DNA of 26,013 bases from the NCBI GenBank assembly GCA_964633825.1, contig CAZWHE010000043.1:1-26013 (forward strand). Reading direction: 5' to 3'. This DNA comes from CAZWHE01 sp964633825 (lineage in GTDB: Bacteria > Planctomycetota > B15-G4 > CAYZWU01). The translations under genes were made by a program, and so were the position numbers. Positions 14,679 through 22,871 of the stretch are shown in pieces. The number at the start of each line of letters is the position of its first letter. Position 1 is the stretch's first letter. A model generated the notes under the pieces. The model saw only the letters and a program-made list of their open reading frames with translations. It was not told where the DNA came from and searched no databases.

Positions 14679-16229
14679 TTGTTCAAGAGAAAAGACATTC
14701 TTTTCGCTCTGGCTGTCGGGGTTGTTGCGGTCCTGTACACATTCTTTTACTTCGACAGGGGGCTCGATCCTTTCGACGAAGGGCTGTACGCCTCAGAGGC
14801 GGGGCGCATTCTCGACGGAGCTGTTTACGGCAGGGACTTTCTGGCCCCCTACGGCCCGGGACGATACTATCTCATTGCATTTCTGTTCGGCCTCTTCGGC
14901 GCATCGCTCAAGGTGCAGGCCTGCCTCTTTCTCGTTCTGCGCGGCGTGGTTGCGTGCCTGGCCTACTTTACGGCGCGGCGTGTGCTTCCGCGGGGATGGG
15001 CCTTGTTGATCGCGCTCTCTCTGATCGCCGCCCACGGCGCCCTGCACAAGAGTTTTTTCCAGGTCGTTGTCCTCGCCAATGTTATCGCCTATTTTTATTA
15101 TCGTGCTTCCCCGACGCCCGCGCGGTGCCTGGCCGCCGGCCTCGTTGCCGGAGCGGGATCGCTCTTTCGAGTCGATGCCGGCCTGTTCGGGGCGCTCTCC
15201 TTTGCGGTGCTTCTGGCGCTGGAGCTCGCGTGGGACAAGCAGGAGATCCCGGTTTTTTTCAGGAGGCTCGGCGCCTTCGCCGCCGGCGCCCTTCTTCCCA
15301 CGCTCCCCGTGGCGGCCGCCGTCTTCGTATGGGGCGATCTCCCCATGGTTTTTCGGGCCGAATGGCAGAGGCTGGTCAACCTGGCGGGCTTTGCGCAGAC
15401 CGTGACCGTTCCCGGAATGTTCGAAGCCTCGGGATCGCTCAAGCTCGCGCTTCTTTCGATCATGATCTATTCGGCGCCCTGGGGGCTGCTCATCCTCGGC
15501 CTCGCCGTTGTTGTCTGGCGTTTCAGAAAAGACGCCGGCCGGGGCCGCCTCGCGCTTCTGGCGATCGCTGTTTACGGCCTTCCCGTGATGAACCAGCTGA
15601 GGATCACGCCCACATTCAACCACATGCTTCAGTCTGCGCCGCTCGCTCTCCTGGCCGTGACCGTGCTCCTTGTTCGAATCGGCGAGAAGAGAGAAGGAGG
15701 AAGGGGGCTCTTCGGAAAAGCCGCCGCCTGCGCGGCCCTGCTCCCCGCCTTGGTTCTCGTCTTCTACAACCTGTCCTGCGTCCGTCCCGACACGGTGTTG
15801 CCCGGTTCTCTCCGCAACCGCTGGGCCTTCACCGTTCCCCTTTCGGGAGAGCGCGCCGGTCTCTATGAAACGGCTCAAACAGCGGACGAGATCAACAGAG
15901 TCGTCGAAGAGGTCAGGCGCCTCTGTCCGCCCGGCGGAACCGTTTTTACGAGCCCTTACCAACCCGTTGTCGCGTTCCTGGCCGATCGCCCGCCCGCCGC
16001 TCTCTTTCTCGAGCCCTTCTACTATTTCGGGAACGAGGAGATGCAGTTCAAGATGATCGAGTCGATCGAAAAAACAGCGCCGTCCCTTGCCGTTCTGGGG
16101 GGGGGCGTCAGAGAGGTGGGCGGGCTGAGCCTGGGCCGGGACGCGCCCGTTCTGTACGGCCACATCCTCGCGCACTACACCCCTTTCGCCGATGTGGGGA
16201 GTTACATGATCTGGAAGAGAATCCGCTGA
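14679..16229 (+). CDS. Polytopic membrane protein, GT-C glycosyltransferase-like (PMT/ArnT type)
   Basis: A 516-residue protein with about ten or more hydrophobic segments (first at about 7-24) and a C-terminal soluble region of about 130 residues. The first exported loop begins FDRGLDPFDEGLYASEAGRI and continues with VYGRDFLAPYGPGRYY. The Asp-Glu pair after the first membrane helix is typical of lipid-linked-sugar GT-C enzymes such as PMT and ArnT. The acceptor and sugar are not known. TTG 14679 is supported by GGAGAG about six bases upstream. The gene stands alone, just after the ECF operon terminator, and converges on larE with 29 bases between stops. It could be a polysaccharide or O-mannosylation enzyme; the fold assignment is moderate. 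Confidence 0.75.
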   Translation: MFKRKDILFALAVGVVAVLYTFFYFDRGLDPFDEGLYASEAGRILDGAVYGRDFLAPYGPGRYYLIAFLFGLFGASLKVQACLFLVLRGVVACLAYFTARRVLPRGWALLIALSLIAAHGALHKSFFQVVVLANVIAYFYYRASPTPARCLAAGLVAGAGSLFRVDAGLFGALSFAVLLALELAWDKQEIPVFFRRLGAFAAGALLPTLPVAAAVFVWGDLPMVFRAEWQRLVNLAGFAQTVTVPGMFEASGSLKLALLSIMIYSAPWGLLILGLAVVVWRFRKDAGRGRLALLAIAVYGLPVMNQLRITPTFNHMLQSAPLALLAVTVLLVRIGEKREGGRGLFGKAAACAALLPALVLVFYNLSCVRPDTVLPGSLRNRWAFTVPLSGERAGLYETAQTADEINRVVEEVRRLCPPGGTVFTSPYQPVVAFLADRPPAALFLEPFYYFGNEEMQFKMIESIEKTAPSLAVLGGGVREVGGLSLGRDAPVLYGHILAHYTPFADVGSYMIWKRIR

Positions 16230-16230
16230 A

Positions 16231-16249
16231 CCCCGCCGTCCCTACGGGG
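16231..16249. terminator. Weak bidirectional hairpin between convergent genes
   Basis: CCCCG (16231-16235) pairs with CGGGG (16245-16249) around a 9-base loop in the 29-base gap between the GT-C-like gene and larE. No clear T-run follows on either strand, so termination efficiency is uncertain. Confidence 0.35.
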
Positions 16250-16258
16250 GATTACCGA

Positions 16259-17092
16259 TCAGTCCCTGCCCCGGCGCAGTGTTTTATTATCGAGCGTCTC
16301 GTTGAGGCTTCCCGTCCGGTAGCCGAGGAGGTCGAGGGCGATGTAACTCCAGCCCGCGGCGGCGATGCGCTTCGAAAGAGAGCGCCGGAACCGGAAGGCC
16401 CGCTCCATCTCGGAAGGCGCGAACTCCAGCCTCGCCACGGGTCCGTGGTGGCGCAGGCGGAACTCCCGGAAACCGAGGCGCCGGATCGCCCTCTCTCCAT
16501 CGGCGATCCTGTCGAGGAGATCGTTCGTGACCGATGTTCCGTATGGAATGCGCGAAGCGAGGCAGGCGGCGGCGGGAAGGTCCGCCGTGGCCAGGCCGCG
16601 CCTCCGTGAAACGCGCCGGATGTCGTCTTTTGTGAATCCCGTTTCCAGCAGAGGGCTTTTGATCTTGAACTCCCTCTTGGCCCGCGCTCCCGGCCTGTAA
16701 TCGCCGCGGTCGCCGGCATGGGAGGCTTCGAGCACTGCGTCGATCTTCAGGCCCCGCGCCAGCCGGGTCAGCCTGTGGAAGAGCTCCTTTTTACAGTGGT
16801 AGCACCTGTCGGGATTGTTGCGGCGGAAAGCGGGGTCGCAGATCTCGCTCGTTTCGACGAGCTCGTGCCTCACGCCGAGGGAGCGGCATATCGCCCGGGC
16901 TCTCTTTCTTTCTTCCCGTGTGTAGGTTTCGGAGACGGCCGTTGCGGCGACGACGTTGTCGCGCCCCAGGGAGGCAACGGCTTCGTTGAGGAGAAAGGTG
17001 GAGTCCACGCCGCCCGAATAAGCGACGACGACCCGGCCGTACTTGCCGAGCTTCCCGTGGAGGCGCGACAGTTTGGGTGTTTTTTTCTTCAT
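16259..17092 (-). CDS. larE: LarE-type ATP-dependent sacrificial sulfur transferase
   Basis: A 277-residue PP-loop protein. The ATP-binding motif SGGVDST is at 26-32. RCYHCKKELF (C97, C100) and the block ACLASRIPYGTSVT with C177 match LarE, whose Cys176 in Lactiplantibacillus plantarum gives up its sulfur. LarE thiolates the nicotinate-derived precursor during synthesis of the nickel-pincer cofactor of lactate racemase. ATG 17092 overlaps the ggt stop as ATGA, so translation is coupled to ggt; the open frame extends further upstream but only antiparallel to ggt coding sequence in another frame. No larB or larC is in the window, so the partner pathway must lie elsewhere, or this is a LarE-like enzyme with another acceptor. 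Confidence 0.92.
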   Translation of the reverse strand: MKKKTPKLSRLHGKLGKYGRVVVAYSGGVDSTFLLNEAVASLGRDNVVAATAVSETYTREERKRARAICRSLGVRHELVETSEICDPAFRRNNPDRCYHCKKELFHRLTRLARGLKIDAVLEASHAGDRGDYRPGARAKREFKIKSPLLETGFTKDDIRRVSRRRGLATADLPAAACLASRIPYGTSVTNDLLDRIADGERAIRRLGFREFRLRHHGPVARLEFAPSEMERAFRFRRSLSKRIAAAGWSYIALDLLGYRTGSLNETLDNKTLRRGRD

Positions 17093-18810
17093 GGTCGGAG
17101 TCCTGCTGCGCATCCGTCGATGCGCCTGTCGGCGACGCCCGTCATCTCTCCCGTCTCCGGGTCGATAAAAATGATATGGCAGTCGCCCTGGTATTCCTTT
17201 TCTTTGAGTCGGTGTCCTCTTTTTTCCAGGGATTTTCTGATAGCACGAGGAAGCGCTTTTTCCACATAGATGCGGTCGGGAAACCACTGGTGATGAATGC
17301 GGGGGGCCGAGACGGCCTCTTCCGGCGCGAGGCCGAGGTCCACGAGGTTGACCAGAACCTGGAGAACGGTGTTGATGATAGTCCTCCCGCCCGGGCTTCC
17401 CAGGACGGCGAAGGGCTCCCCCTCGCGCAGCACGATGACGGGGCACATGCTGCTGAGCATTCTCTTTTCCGGTGCGATCAGGTTGGGAGGGGTTCCGATC
17501 ATGCCGTTGTCGGCGGTCCGGCCGGGGCGGATGTTGAAGTCGTGCATCTCGTTGTTCATGAGCACGCCCGTCGATCCGGCCACGGCCTTGCACCCGAAGG
17601 TCTGCTCCAGGGTGTAGGTGTTGGCCACCATGGCGCCTTCCCCGTCCATGACGGAAAAGTGGGTCGTCTCTCTTTTTCCTTCTGCTTTTTCAGAGCCGGC
17701 GTCGGCCTCATGGATAACGAGGCCGGCCGCCAGGTCCTTGCTCGATCCGGCCCGGGCAAGGTCGATCCCCGAGCGGAGCGCCGCCGCGTGCTCTCTTGAG
17801 AGCAGCTTCCGCAGGGGCGGGGAGACGAAATCGGCGTCCCCGAGATGAAAGGCGCGGTCCCGGAATGCGCGGCGCATTGTTTCGGCCATGATGTGCAGCC
17901 TCTGCCCGTCGTCCTTGCTCTCCAGATCGAAGCCGGAAAGGACATTGAGCATTTCGATCAGGACCGTCCCTCCCGAACTGGGCAGGGGCATACCGACGAT
18001 GGTGAATCCCCGGTAGTCGCCCGTAACGGGCTTCCGCTCCACGGCCCGGTAGGAGGCGAGATCAACAGCCGTCATGATGCCGCCCCCCTCGGCCACGGCT
18101 CGAACGAGCTCGGACGCGGTTTTCCCGCGGTAGAATTCCCCCATTCCGGAGTCGCGGATCCGGATCAGCGTCGCTGTCAGGTCGGGTTGGACGAGGATAT
18201 CGTCCGCCCCCGGGGGGGCTCCCCGGCTGCCGTAGGCCCGGAGCGTTGTTTCGAAGCGCTTCAGCTTGTCCCAGTGCTTTTCAAAAGCAGCGGCCAGGTC
18301 GGCGTCCACACGAAACCCCTTCCCGGCAAGATCCACGGCGGGCTGTACGAGCTCTCTCCAGGGGATCCGTCCGTAACGGCGGTGTGCGAGATACAGCCCG
18401 GCCACCGTTCCCGGCACGCCGGAGCAGAGGAAGCCGAGGTCTCTCTTTTCCTCGTCGACCGTGCCGTCGCGGTTGAGAAACATGCCGGGCGTGGAAGCGC
18501 GCGGGGCTTTTTCCCTGTAGTCGATCGAGGTGAGCTTTCCGTCGGGAAGCCGGATCACCATGAATCCGCCGCCGCCCAGGTTTCCGGCCTGGGGGTAAGT
18601 CACGGCCAGGGCGAACCCCACGGCCACGGCGGCGTCCACGGCGTTCCCGCCCCGGGAAAGGATCCGGGCGCCCACGTGGGCGGCCAGGTCGTCCACGCAG
18701 ACAACGACGCCTTTTTGCGAGGTGACGGTGCGGTCCAGCTTGATCCCCGTGGCGCACCCGCCGAGACAGATCGCGGCGGCTATGAAAAGCGCGAAGGTCA
18801 GGTTCTTCAT
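17089..18810 (-). CDS. ggt: Gamma-glutamyltransferase, predicted lipoprotein
   Basis: A 573-residue Ntn-hydrolase. ATG 18810 has AGGAG about six bases upstream and gives a lipoprotein signal with LGGC (C19), so the enzyme is probably membrane-tethered outside the cytoplasm. The large-subunit region carries NAVDAAVAVGFALAVTYPQ, GNLGGGGFMV and REKAPRAS. The autoprocessing site ETTHFSVMD places the nucleophile at T382. The small subunit keeps TYTLEQTFG, AGSTGVLMNNEMHDF, RMLSSMCPVIV and LGSPGGRTIINTV. The family cleaves or transfers the gamma-glutamyl group of glutathione and related peptides. The gene overlaps larE by four bases, an unusual pairing; whether Cys or sulfur supply links them is speculation. 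The upstream region is occupied by a long inverted repeat. Confidence 0.95.
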   Translation of the reverse strand: MKNLTFALFIAAAICLGGCATGIKLDRTVTSQKGVVVCVDDLAAHVGARILSRGGNAVDAAVAVGFALAVTYPQAGNLGGGGFMVIRLPDGKLTSIDYREKAPRASTPGMFLNRDGTVDEEKRDLGFLCSGVPGTVAGLYLAHRRYGRIPWRELVQPAVDLAGKGFRVDADLAAAFEKHWDKLKRFETTLRAYGSRGAPPGADDILVQPDLTATLIRIRDSGMGEFYRGKTASELVRAVAEGGGIMTAVDLASYRAVERKPVTGDYRGFTIVGMPLPSSGGTVLIEMLNVLSGFDLESKDDGQRLHIMAETMRRAFRDRAFHLGDADFVSPPLRKLLSREHAAALRSGIDLARAGSSKDLAAGLVIHEADAGSEKAEGKRETTHFSVMDGEGAMVANTYTLEQTFGCKAVAGSTGVLMNNEMHDFNIRPGRTADNGMIGTPPNLIAPEKRMLSSMCPVIVLREGEPFAVLGSPGGRTIINTVLQVLVNLVDLGLAPEEAVSAPRIHHQWFPDRIYVEKALPRAIRKSLEKRGHRLKEKEYQGDCHIIFIDPETGEMTGVADRRIDGCAAGLRP

Positions 18811-18821
18811 CTTTTTCTCCT

Positions 18822-18903
18822 GGGGACACAATACGTATTATTCCATTAGATAATTAAAGCACCGTATTAAAAGTATTTCTGGAATAATACGTATTGTGTC
18901 CCC
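18822..18903. repeat. Perfect 24-bp inverted repeat element (REP/RAYT-type or MITE-like)
   Basis: The left arm (18822-18845) starts GGGGACACAATACGTATTAT and ends TCCA; the right arm (18880-18903) is its exact reverse complement. The 34-base spacer is AT-rich. The GGGGACACAATAC...GTATTGTGTCCCC form is one I associate with palindromes scattered in genomes that encode REP-associated tyrosine transposases (IS200-like). No transposase is in the window. The element sits between divergent ggt and the DUF3604 gene, touching the ggt ribosome binding site region at 18816-18820, so it could affect expression of both. Confidence 0.8.
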
Positions 18904-18931
18904 CTTGTCCCCTTTTTAAAGGCGACATCGA

Positions 18932-20977
18932 ATGAGTCATGCCGTGTGGAAAAGCAAACCATTGTCTCTTTTCGGGGTTTTCGCTCCGATCGTTTCGGTC
19001 TGTTTCCTTTTCTCTTGCGGCGGAGAGGGGAGCCCCGCTGCCCAAGTCTTTTTTAACGGGCCGTCCCGCTTTCCCACGAGCCCCGAGCTTTCGGGCGGCG
19101 CAAAATCATACGCCGCATTTTCCATCACGGTCACTTCGAAAACCGACATCGCACCAGGAGGCGGCATCGGCCTCGAACAGGGACGTTTTTTTCGCGGCAG
19201 ACCCCTTGTGGGCGCCGACGTGCGCTACGCCTTTCCCGATCCCGTCCTCGGCAACGGTCCTCTGGCCGACAGGCTGACCGCTCGGACAAAGAAGGGCCCG
19301 TTCAAGCTGACGCTGCGCGATGCCGGGCTGGGCCGCAGGTCGCCGAGGATCATTTTTCCCGAGGGCCTGCCCGCCGGAGAAGGGGCGGTCTTTTGTTTCG
19401 GCGACAGGGAGTCGGGGGGGCCCGGCTTGTCCGTTCCGGCCATCCCGATGAAGATCAGTTTTCTTTCTTTCATCGATCTGGAAGGCAATGGGAATTACAG
19501 GCTCGCCGAAGCCGACCACCCCCTGGTCGAAACCTTTGTCTCTGGAGCGGACCGTTTTCGCGTTGTTGCGCCTTCCCTCGTGAAAGAGGGGAAGGTGAAG
19601 GTGCGCATCCTTCCCGTCCGAGGCGCGGGCGGAGGAGTGGCGTCGTCCTTTCCCGTTTCGGACTACACGGGCGGGGTCGCGGTTTTTACCAGAGGTTCCA
19701 AAGCATCTCCTTCCGTGAAAGTTATTTTCAAGCCCGGCGACGGGTACAAGGATGCCGAGGTCTTTCTCGACACGCCCGGTCTGGTGCGGCTCTCGGCGGT
19801 GTCGGATGACGGGGCCCTTTCCGGCGAGAGCAACCCGATCATGGTGACCGGCGGCCCGGGCCGTCCGGGGCCGGGAGCGGACTTCATTCTCTGGGGAAGC
19901 CTCCAGAATCACACGGCCGTGGGCGGCCATGCCCTTTCCGTTCCGACCGAGGCGTTCGAAGCCGCCCGGGGGATCGGGTGCCTCGATTTCTGCGCCGTTA
20001 CCGATCACAGCTCGAACCCGTCCTTTCACTGGGAGGAGCTCCGGAATCTGCCGGACCGGTACGACTCTCCGGGAGAGTTCGTCGCCTTTCCGGGGTACGA
20101 GTGGACGTCGGACGTTCACGGCCACCGCCATGTCATCCTCAAGGACGGGACGGGAACGAAAGCCCTCACCGAGAAACCCGCCGATGGACCGGCCGAAGCC
20201 TGCGCCCCCGCGCTGGCCGACTTGGATCGGCTGATCGGCAGCGACCCGAACGTCCTCATCGCCGTTCACCACACAATGCTGCGCTACGATCCGCCGGTGG
20301 GGGACTACGATTTCGGCGCACCGGGAGCAATAGAAAGACAGCTCCTCTTCGAGGTCTTTTCGTGGCACGGGTCGTCCGAGTTCAACGGCGGCCCCTATCC
20401 GATGAACGGGAGCCTCTCGAAGAACAGGAGGCCCGGCTCGAGCTTCAGGGACGCCCTGGCCGCGGGCCATTGCTTTGCCGTCACCGGAGACTCGGACGGA
20501 CACGCTGGCCTGCCGGGCGTGCCCGTCGCCGTGAAAAGAAAGAGCGGAATGAGGTACGGACTGTCGGGTCTCACCGCGGTCTATGCGTCCTCTTTCGATC
20601 GCGGGGGCGTGTTCAAAGCGCTCGAAAAGGGAAGATGCTACGGAACCACTGGCGCCCGCATTCTGATTTTTCTCACCATGGGCGGCGCAGGACCGGGCGG
20701 TGAAGCCGAAGCTTCCGAGCCCCTCGAGGTGGAAGCCGAAATACACGGAACCGCCGCCCTCTCGTCCGTCCAGATCGTGCGCGACGGGTCGACCGTTGTC
20801 TTCGACGAAAAACCGGGCGCCCTCGACTGGACGCGCTCCTTCGTTCTCCCGGGAGAGCCCCGTGGGGGAGACCACTCATACTACCTGAGGGTGGAGCAGG
20901 CGGACGGACATCAGGCGTGGGTGACTCCCGTCCGGATCGGGAGGCCGTCGGCTCAAAAACAGGACGGTGATCGGTGA
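18932..20977 (+). CDS. PHP/DUF3604-like exported metal-dependent hydrolase, predicted lipoprotein
   Basis: A 681-residue protein. ATG 18932 has AAAGG nine bases upstream. The leader ends in LFSC (C29), a plausible though not ideal lipobox. Residues about 60-310 are beta-rich with no recognised catalytic motif. The PHP-like region starts at W321 (WGSLQNHT with H327, then GGH at 331-333), followed by FCAVTDHSS (H359), FPGYEWTSDVHGHRHVI, IAVHHTML and GDSDGHAG, giving a set of His/Asp ligands for a metal cluster as in PHP and DUF3604 proteins. The C-terminal 100 residues are beta-rich (VQIVRDGSTVVF, HSYYLRVEQADG). The substrate is unknown, possibly a phosphoester. It is divergent from ggt and ends 13 bases from the convergent response regulator. 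Confidence 0.8.
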   Translation: MSHAVWKSKPLSLFGVFAPIVSVCFLFSCGGEGSPAAQVFFNGPSRFPTSPELSGGAKSYAAFSITVTSKTDIAPGGGIGLEQGRFFRGRPLVGADVRYAFPDPVLGNGPLADRLTARTKKGPFKLTLRDAGLGRRSPRIIFPEGLPAGEGAVFCFGDRESGGPGLSVPAIPMKISFLSFIDLEGNGNYRLAEADHPLVETFVSGADRFRVVAPSLVKEGKVKVRILPVRGAGGGVASSFPVSDYTGGVAVFTRGSKASPSVKVIFKPGDGYKDAEVFLDTPGLVRLSAVSDDGALSGESNPIMVTGGPGRPGPGADFILWGSLQNHTAVGGHALSVPTEAFEAARGIGCLDFCAVTDHSSNPSFHWEELRNLPDRYDSPGEFVAFPGYEWTSDVHGHRHVILKDGTGTKALTEKPADGPAEACAPALADLDRLIGSDPNVLIAVHHTMLRYDPPVGDYDFGAPGAIERQLLFEVFSWHGSSEFNGGPYPMNGSLSKNRRPGSSFRDALAAGHCFAVTGDSDGHAGLPGVPVAVKRKSGMRYGLSGLTAVYASSFDRGGVFKALEKGRCYGTTGARILIFLTMGGAGPGGEAEASEPLEVEAEIHGTAALSSVQIVRDGSTVVFDEKPGALDWTRSFVLPGEPRGGDHSYYLRVEQADGHQAWVTPVRIGRPSAQKQDGDR

Positions 20978-20990
20978 AGCGTTGTCCGGG

Positions 20991-21605
20991 TCAAGTGTGC
21001 CGTTCTACGAGACAGGCCATTCGAACCAGTTCCGCCACTGAACCGGCTTTCATTTTCCTCATCATGTTGGCCCTGTGAATCTCCACCGTTCTCGGGCTGA
21101 GGAAGAACTCCTTGGCGATGATCTTGTTGGGCTTGCCCCTCACGACCCGCTCCATCACTTCCTTCTCCCTGACCGAAAGGGTGGCGATCCGATCATTGAC
21201 CTCTCCCACGAGGGAGTGCTCGCTGTACTCCTGGTTCTCCCTCTTCTTGGCCCTGTTGATGATCTCGATGAACTCTTTGTCGTCGAAGGGCTTTTCGATG
21301 AAGTCGAGCACGCCGTTTCGCATCGCTTCCACGGCCATTGCGATGTCGCCGTATCCCGTAATGACGATCACGGGGAGATGGATGTTGCGCTCTCGAAGCT
21401 TGGTTTGAAGCTCCAGGCCGTCCATGCCGGGCATCTTCACGTCGGTGACGATGCACCCCCTGTCCGGAATGGTGTCGTTCAGAAAGGCCATGGCGCTGTT
21501 GTATTGGATCACCGAGTACTTGTGGCGCTCGAGAAGCCAGGCGAGTGATTTTCGAAAGTCATCGTCATCGTCGATAATGATGATGGGAAATTTCTTGCTT
21601 GCCAT
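20991..21605 (-). CDS. FixJ/NarL-family response regulator, no adjacent kinase
   Basis: A 204-residue two-component regulator. The receiver domain has the acidic cluster IIIIDDDDDF, phospho-acceptor D55 in VTDVKMPGMDG, T83 in VITGYGD and K105 in IEKPFDD. The C-terminal LuxR-type helix-turn-helix (about 140-200) reads LSVREKEVMERVVRGKPNK, then FLSPRTVEIHRANMMRKM. The arrangement is that of FixJ/TodT-type regulators. ATG 21605 is preceded by a near-perfect AAAGGAGGAATA, predicting strong translation. No histidine kinase gene is beside it, so the partner is unknown. It diverges from the FliA/WhiG-type sigma gene across about 510 bases and could regulate it, which is inference. Confidence 0.95.
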   Translation of the reverse strand: MASKKFPIIIIDDDDDFRKSLAWLLERHKYSVIQYNSAMAFLNDTIPDRGCIVTDVKMPGMDGLELQTKLRERNIHLPVIVITGYGDIAMAVEAMRNGVLDFIEKPFDDKEFIEIINRAKKRENQEYSEHSLVGEVNDRIATLSVREKEVMERVVRGKPNKIIAKEFFLSPRTVEIHRANMMRKMKAGSVAELVRMACLVERHT

Positions 21606-21748
21606 TATTCCTCCTTTAAATCTCAGCCACCCGTCGAGGTGATCGTTTGTCGATGTCCTTAGTCGAAGGTGTCGCGGTTTCCGGAAGTGAATGAATCCAA
21701 CGGACCCGATTCTGTTGACGGGAGAATCAGAGTGATTTCCTTATTATA

Positions 21749-21776
21749 GTAATAATACCTAATTTTGTTTTTTCAA
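21749..21776 (-). promoter_or_regulatory. Putative promoter of the response regulator gene
   Basis: On the minus strand TTGAAA (21776-21771) is followed after 16 bases by TATTAC (21754-21749). A perfect TATAAT (21748-21743) lies immediately downstream without a matching -35. Either could serve as the -10, about 140 bases from the ATG. Confidence 0.35.
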
Positions 21777-21920
21777 GTTTGTTTTGGAAAAGTGAAAGAC
21801 ACGAAGAAACATGCGATACATCGTTGTCGATCTTCTTCATCGTTGTCACAAGATTTAGTTTATGTTTGAATCATACCACAAGATATGGTTATTATGCGTT
21901 CGGATTCAATGAAGGCAAAG

Positions 21921-22062
21921 TTTTGAGATGGCGGTTGGGGAACCCAATCTCAAAAAAATAAGGTCCGGGGTGCTGTGTATTCGGAGCAAGCCGGTGTAAC
22001 TGCGAGCTCCGGCGGGTTCGACGCCAACAGATACCGTGAGAAACGGCCGACCAGCAAGGCCG
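21921..22062 (+). promoter_or_regulatory. Candidate structured leader of the FliA/WhiG-type sigma gene
   Basis: Several local stems occur in series: TTTTGAGA (21921-21928) with TCTCAAAA (21948-21955) enclosing TTGGG/CCCAA; GGCG (22011-22014) with CGCC (22022-22025); CCGT (22034-22037) with ACGG (22043-22046); and CGGCC (22044-22048) with GGCCG (22058-22062). The last two share bases and are mutually exclusive. It does not match a riboswitch class I can recognise. Transcription through this segment is assumed, not shown. Confidence 0.3.
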
Positions 22063-22115
22063 AGAGCGATCTGGAATAGATTGAACTCCAAGGCTCTTCG
22101 AAGGACCTCATTTCC

Positions 22116-22871
22116 ATGAGAAGAGAACGGAACCCGCAGAACGTCCTCTGGAAACATTTCAAAAAAACGAAATGTCGCCAGGCCAGAAAACAGTTGATCG
22201 AGAGGTACCTTCCTCTTGTCGAAGGTCTGGCAAGAAGCGTCTCTTCCCGGCTTCCCAACACGGTCGATCCCGAAGACCTGACCAGCGCCGGAATGTGCGG
22301 CCTTCTCAAGGCCATCGACGCCTATGATCCTTCTCGGGGCACGCGCTTTGAAACGTACTGTCATATGCGCGTCAAGGGCTCGATGCTCGACGAGCTCAGA
22401 AACCAGGATTGGATCCCGCGCGAGGCGCGCCACCGCGAAGCGCTTTTCAGCAAGGCTTTCTCGACCCTCAGGGAGCGCCTGGGACGGGAGACCACCGACT
22501 CCGAACTGGCCGAGGCCCTCGACATGTCCGTGCTCGAACTGCGCGACATGATCATTCGCCTCACCTTTTCCAACATCATCTCGATCAACGCAACGGACCT
22601 GGATACCTACTTTTCCACGGCGCAGGACAGGGGCGACGGTCTCCCCCTGTTCGAAGAGGAGCCGTCGGAGGCCGTGCACCGCCGCGAAATGACGGAGCTG
22701 ATCGATTCGGACCTGACCCAGCTGGAAAAAATGATCATCATGCTTTATTATCAGGAAGGCATGACGATGAAAGAAATCGGCGGGGTCGTGGACATTTCCG
22801 AATCGCGTGTGTGCCAGGTCCACTCCCGCCTGATCAACCGCTTAAGGGCAAGGTATTCTTCAGAGTATTGA
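22116..22871 (+). CDS. FliA/WhiG-type (sigma-28 family) RNA polymerase sigma factor
   Basis: A 251-residue protein with regions 2, 3 and 4. Region 2 contains RYLPLVEGLARSVSSRLP, VDPEDLTSAGMCGLLKAID, then FETYCHMRVKGSMLDELRNQ and DWIPR, the diagnostic run of FliA/WhiG factors. Region 3 (about 120-165) follows with TTDSELAEALDMSVLELRDM. Region 4 contains LTQLEKMIIMLYYQEGMTMK and VDISESRVCQVHSRLINRLR. ATG 22116 has AAGGA ten bases upstream. No flagellar or chemotaxis gene is nearby. The stop overlaps the start of the peptidase gene (TTGA), so this alternative sigma factor and a secreted protease are coupled. It could be a motility sigma factor or a WhiG-like factor for another programme; the window cannot decide. 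Confidence 0.93.
   Translation: MRRERNPQNVLWKHFKKTKCRQARKQLIERYLPLVEGLARSVSSRLPNTVDPEDLTSAGMCGLLKAIDAYDPSRGTRFETYCHMRVKGSMLDELRNQDWIPREARHREALFSKAFSTLRERLGRETTDSELAEALDMSVLELRDMIIRLTFSNIISINATDLDTYFSTAQDRGDGLPLFEEEPSEAVHRREMTELIDSDLTQLEKMIIMLYYQEGMTMKEIGGVVDISESRVCQVHSRLINRLRARYSSEY

Larger units (their letters stand above)
21606..22115. other. 510-base gene-free regulatory interval
   Basis: This separates the divergent response-regulator and sigma-factor genes. It has an AT-rich core (about 21735-21910) with promoter-like elements on the minus strand and paired short repeats: ATCGTTGTC at 21820-21828 and 21839-21847, CACAAGAT at 21847-21854 and 21877-21884. A structured, GC-richer segment (21921-22080) lies before the sigma gene. 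Short open frames here (for example 21779-21961) lack ribosome binding sites and coding character. Confidence 0.6.

Noticed and set aside
19106..20875. A 589-codon open frame on the minus strand
   Set aside because: Antisense shadow of the DUF3604-like gene, whose plus-strand product has clear motifs and a lipoprotein signal.
22003..22030. A GGTTCGA loop resembling a tRNA or tmRNA T-arm
   Set aside because: The stem is only four base pairs and no acceptor stem, D-arm or anticodon arm can be drawn around it.
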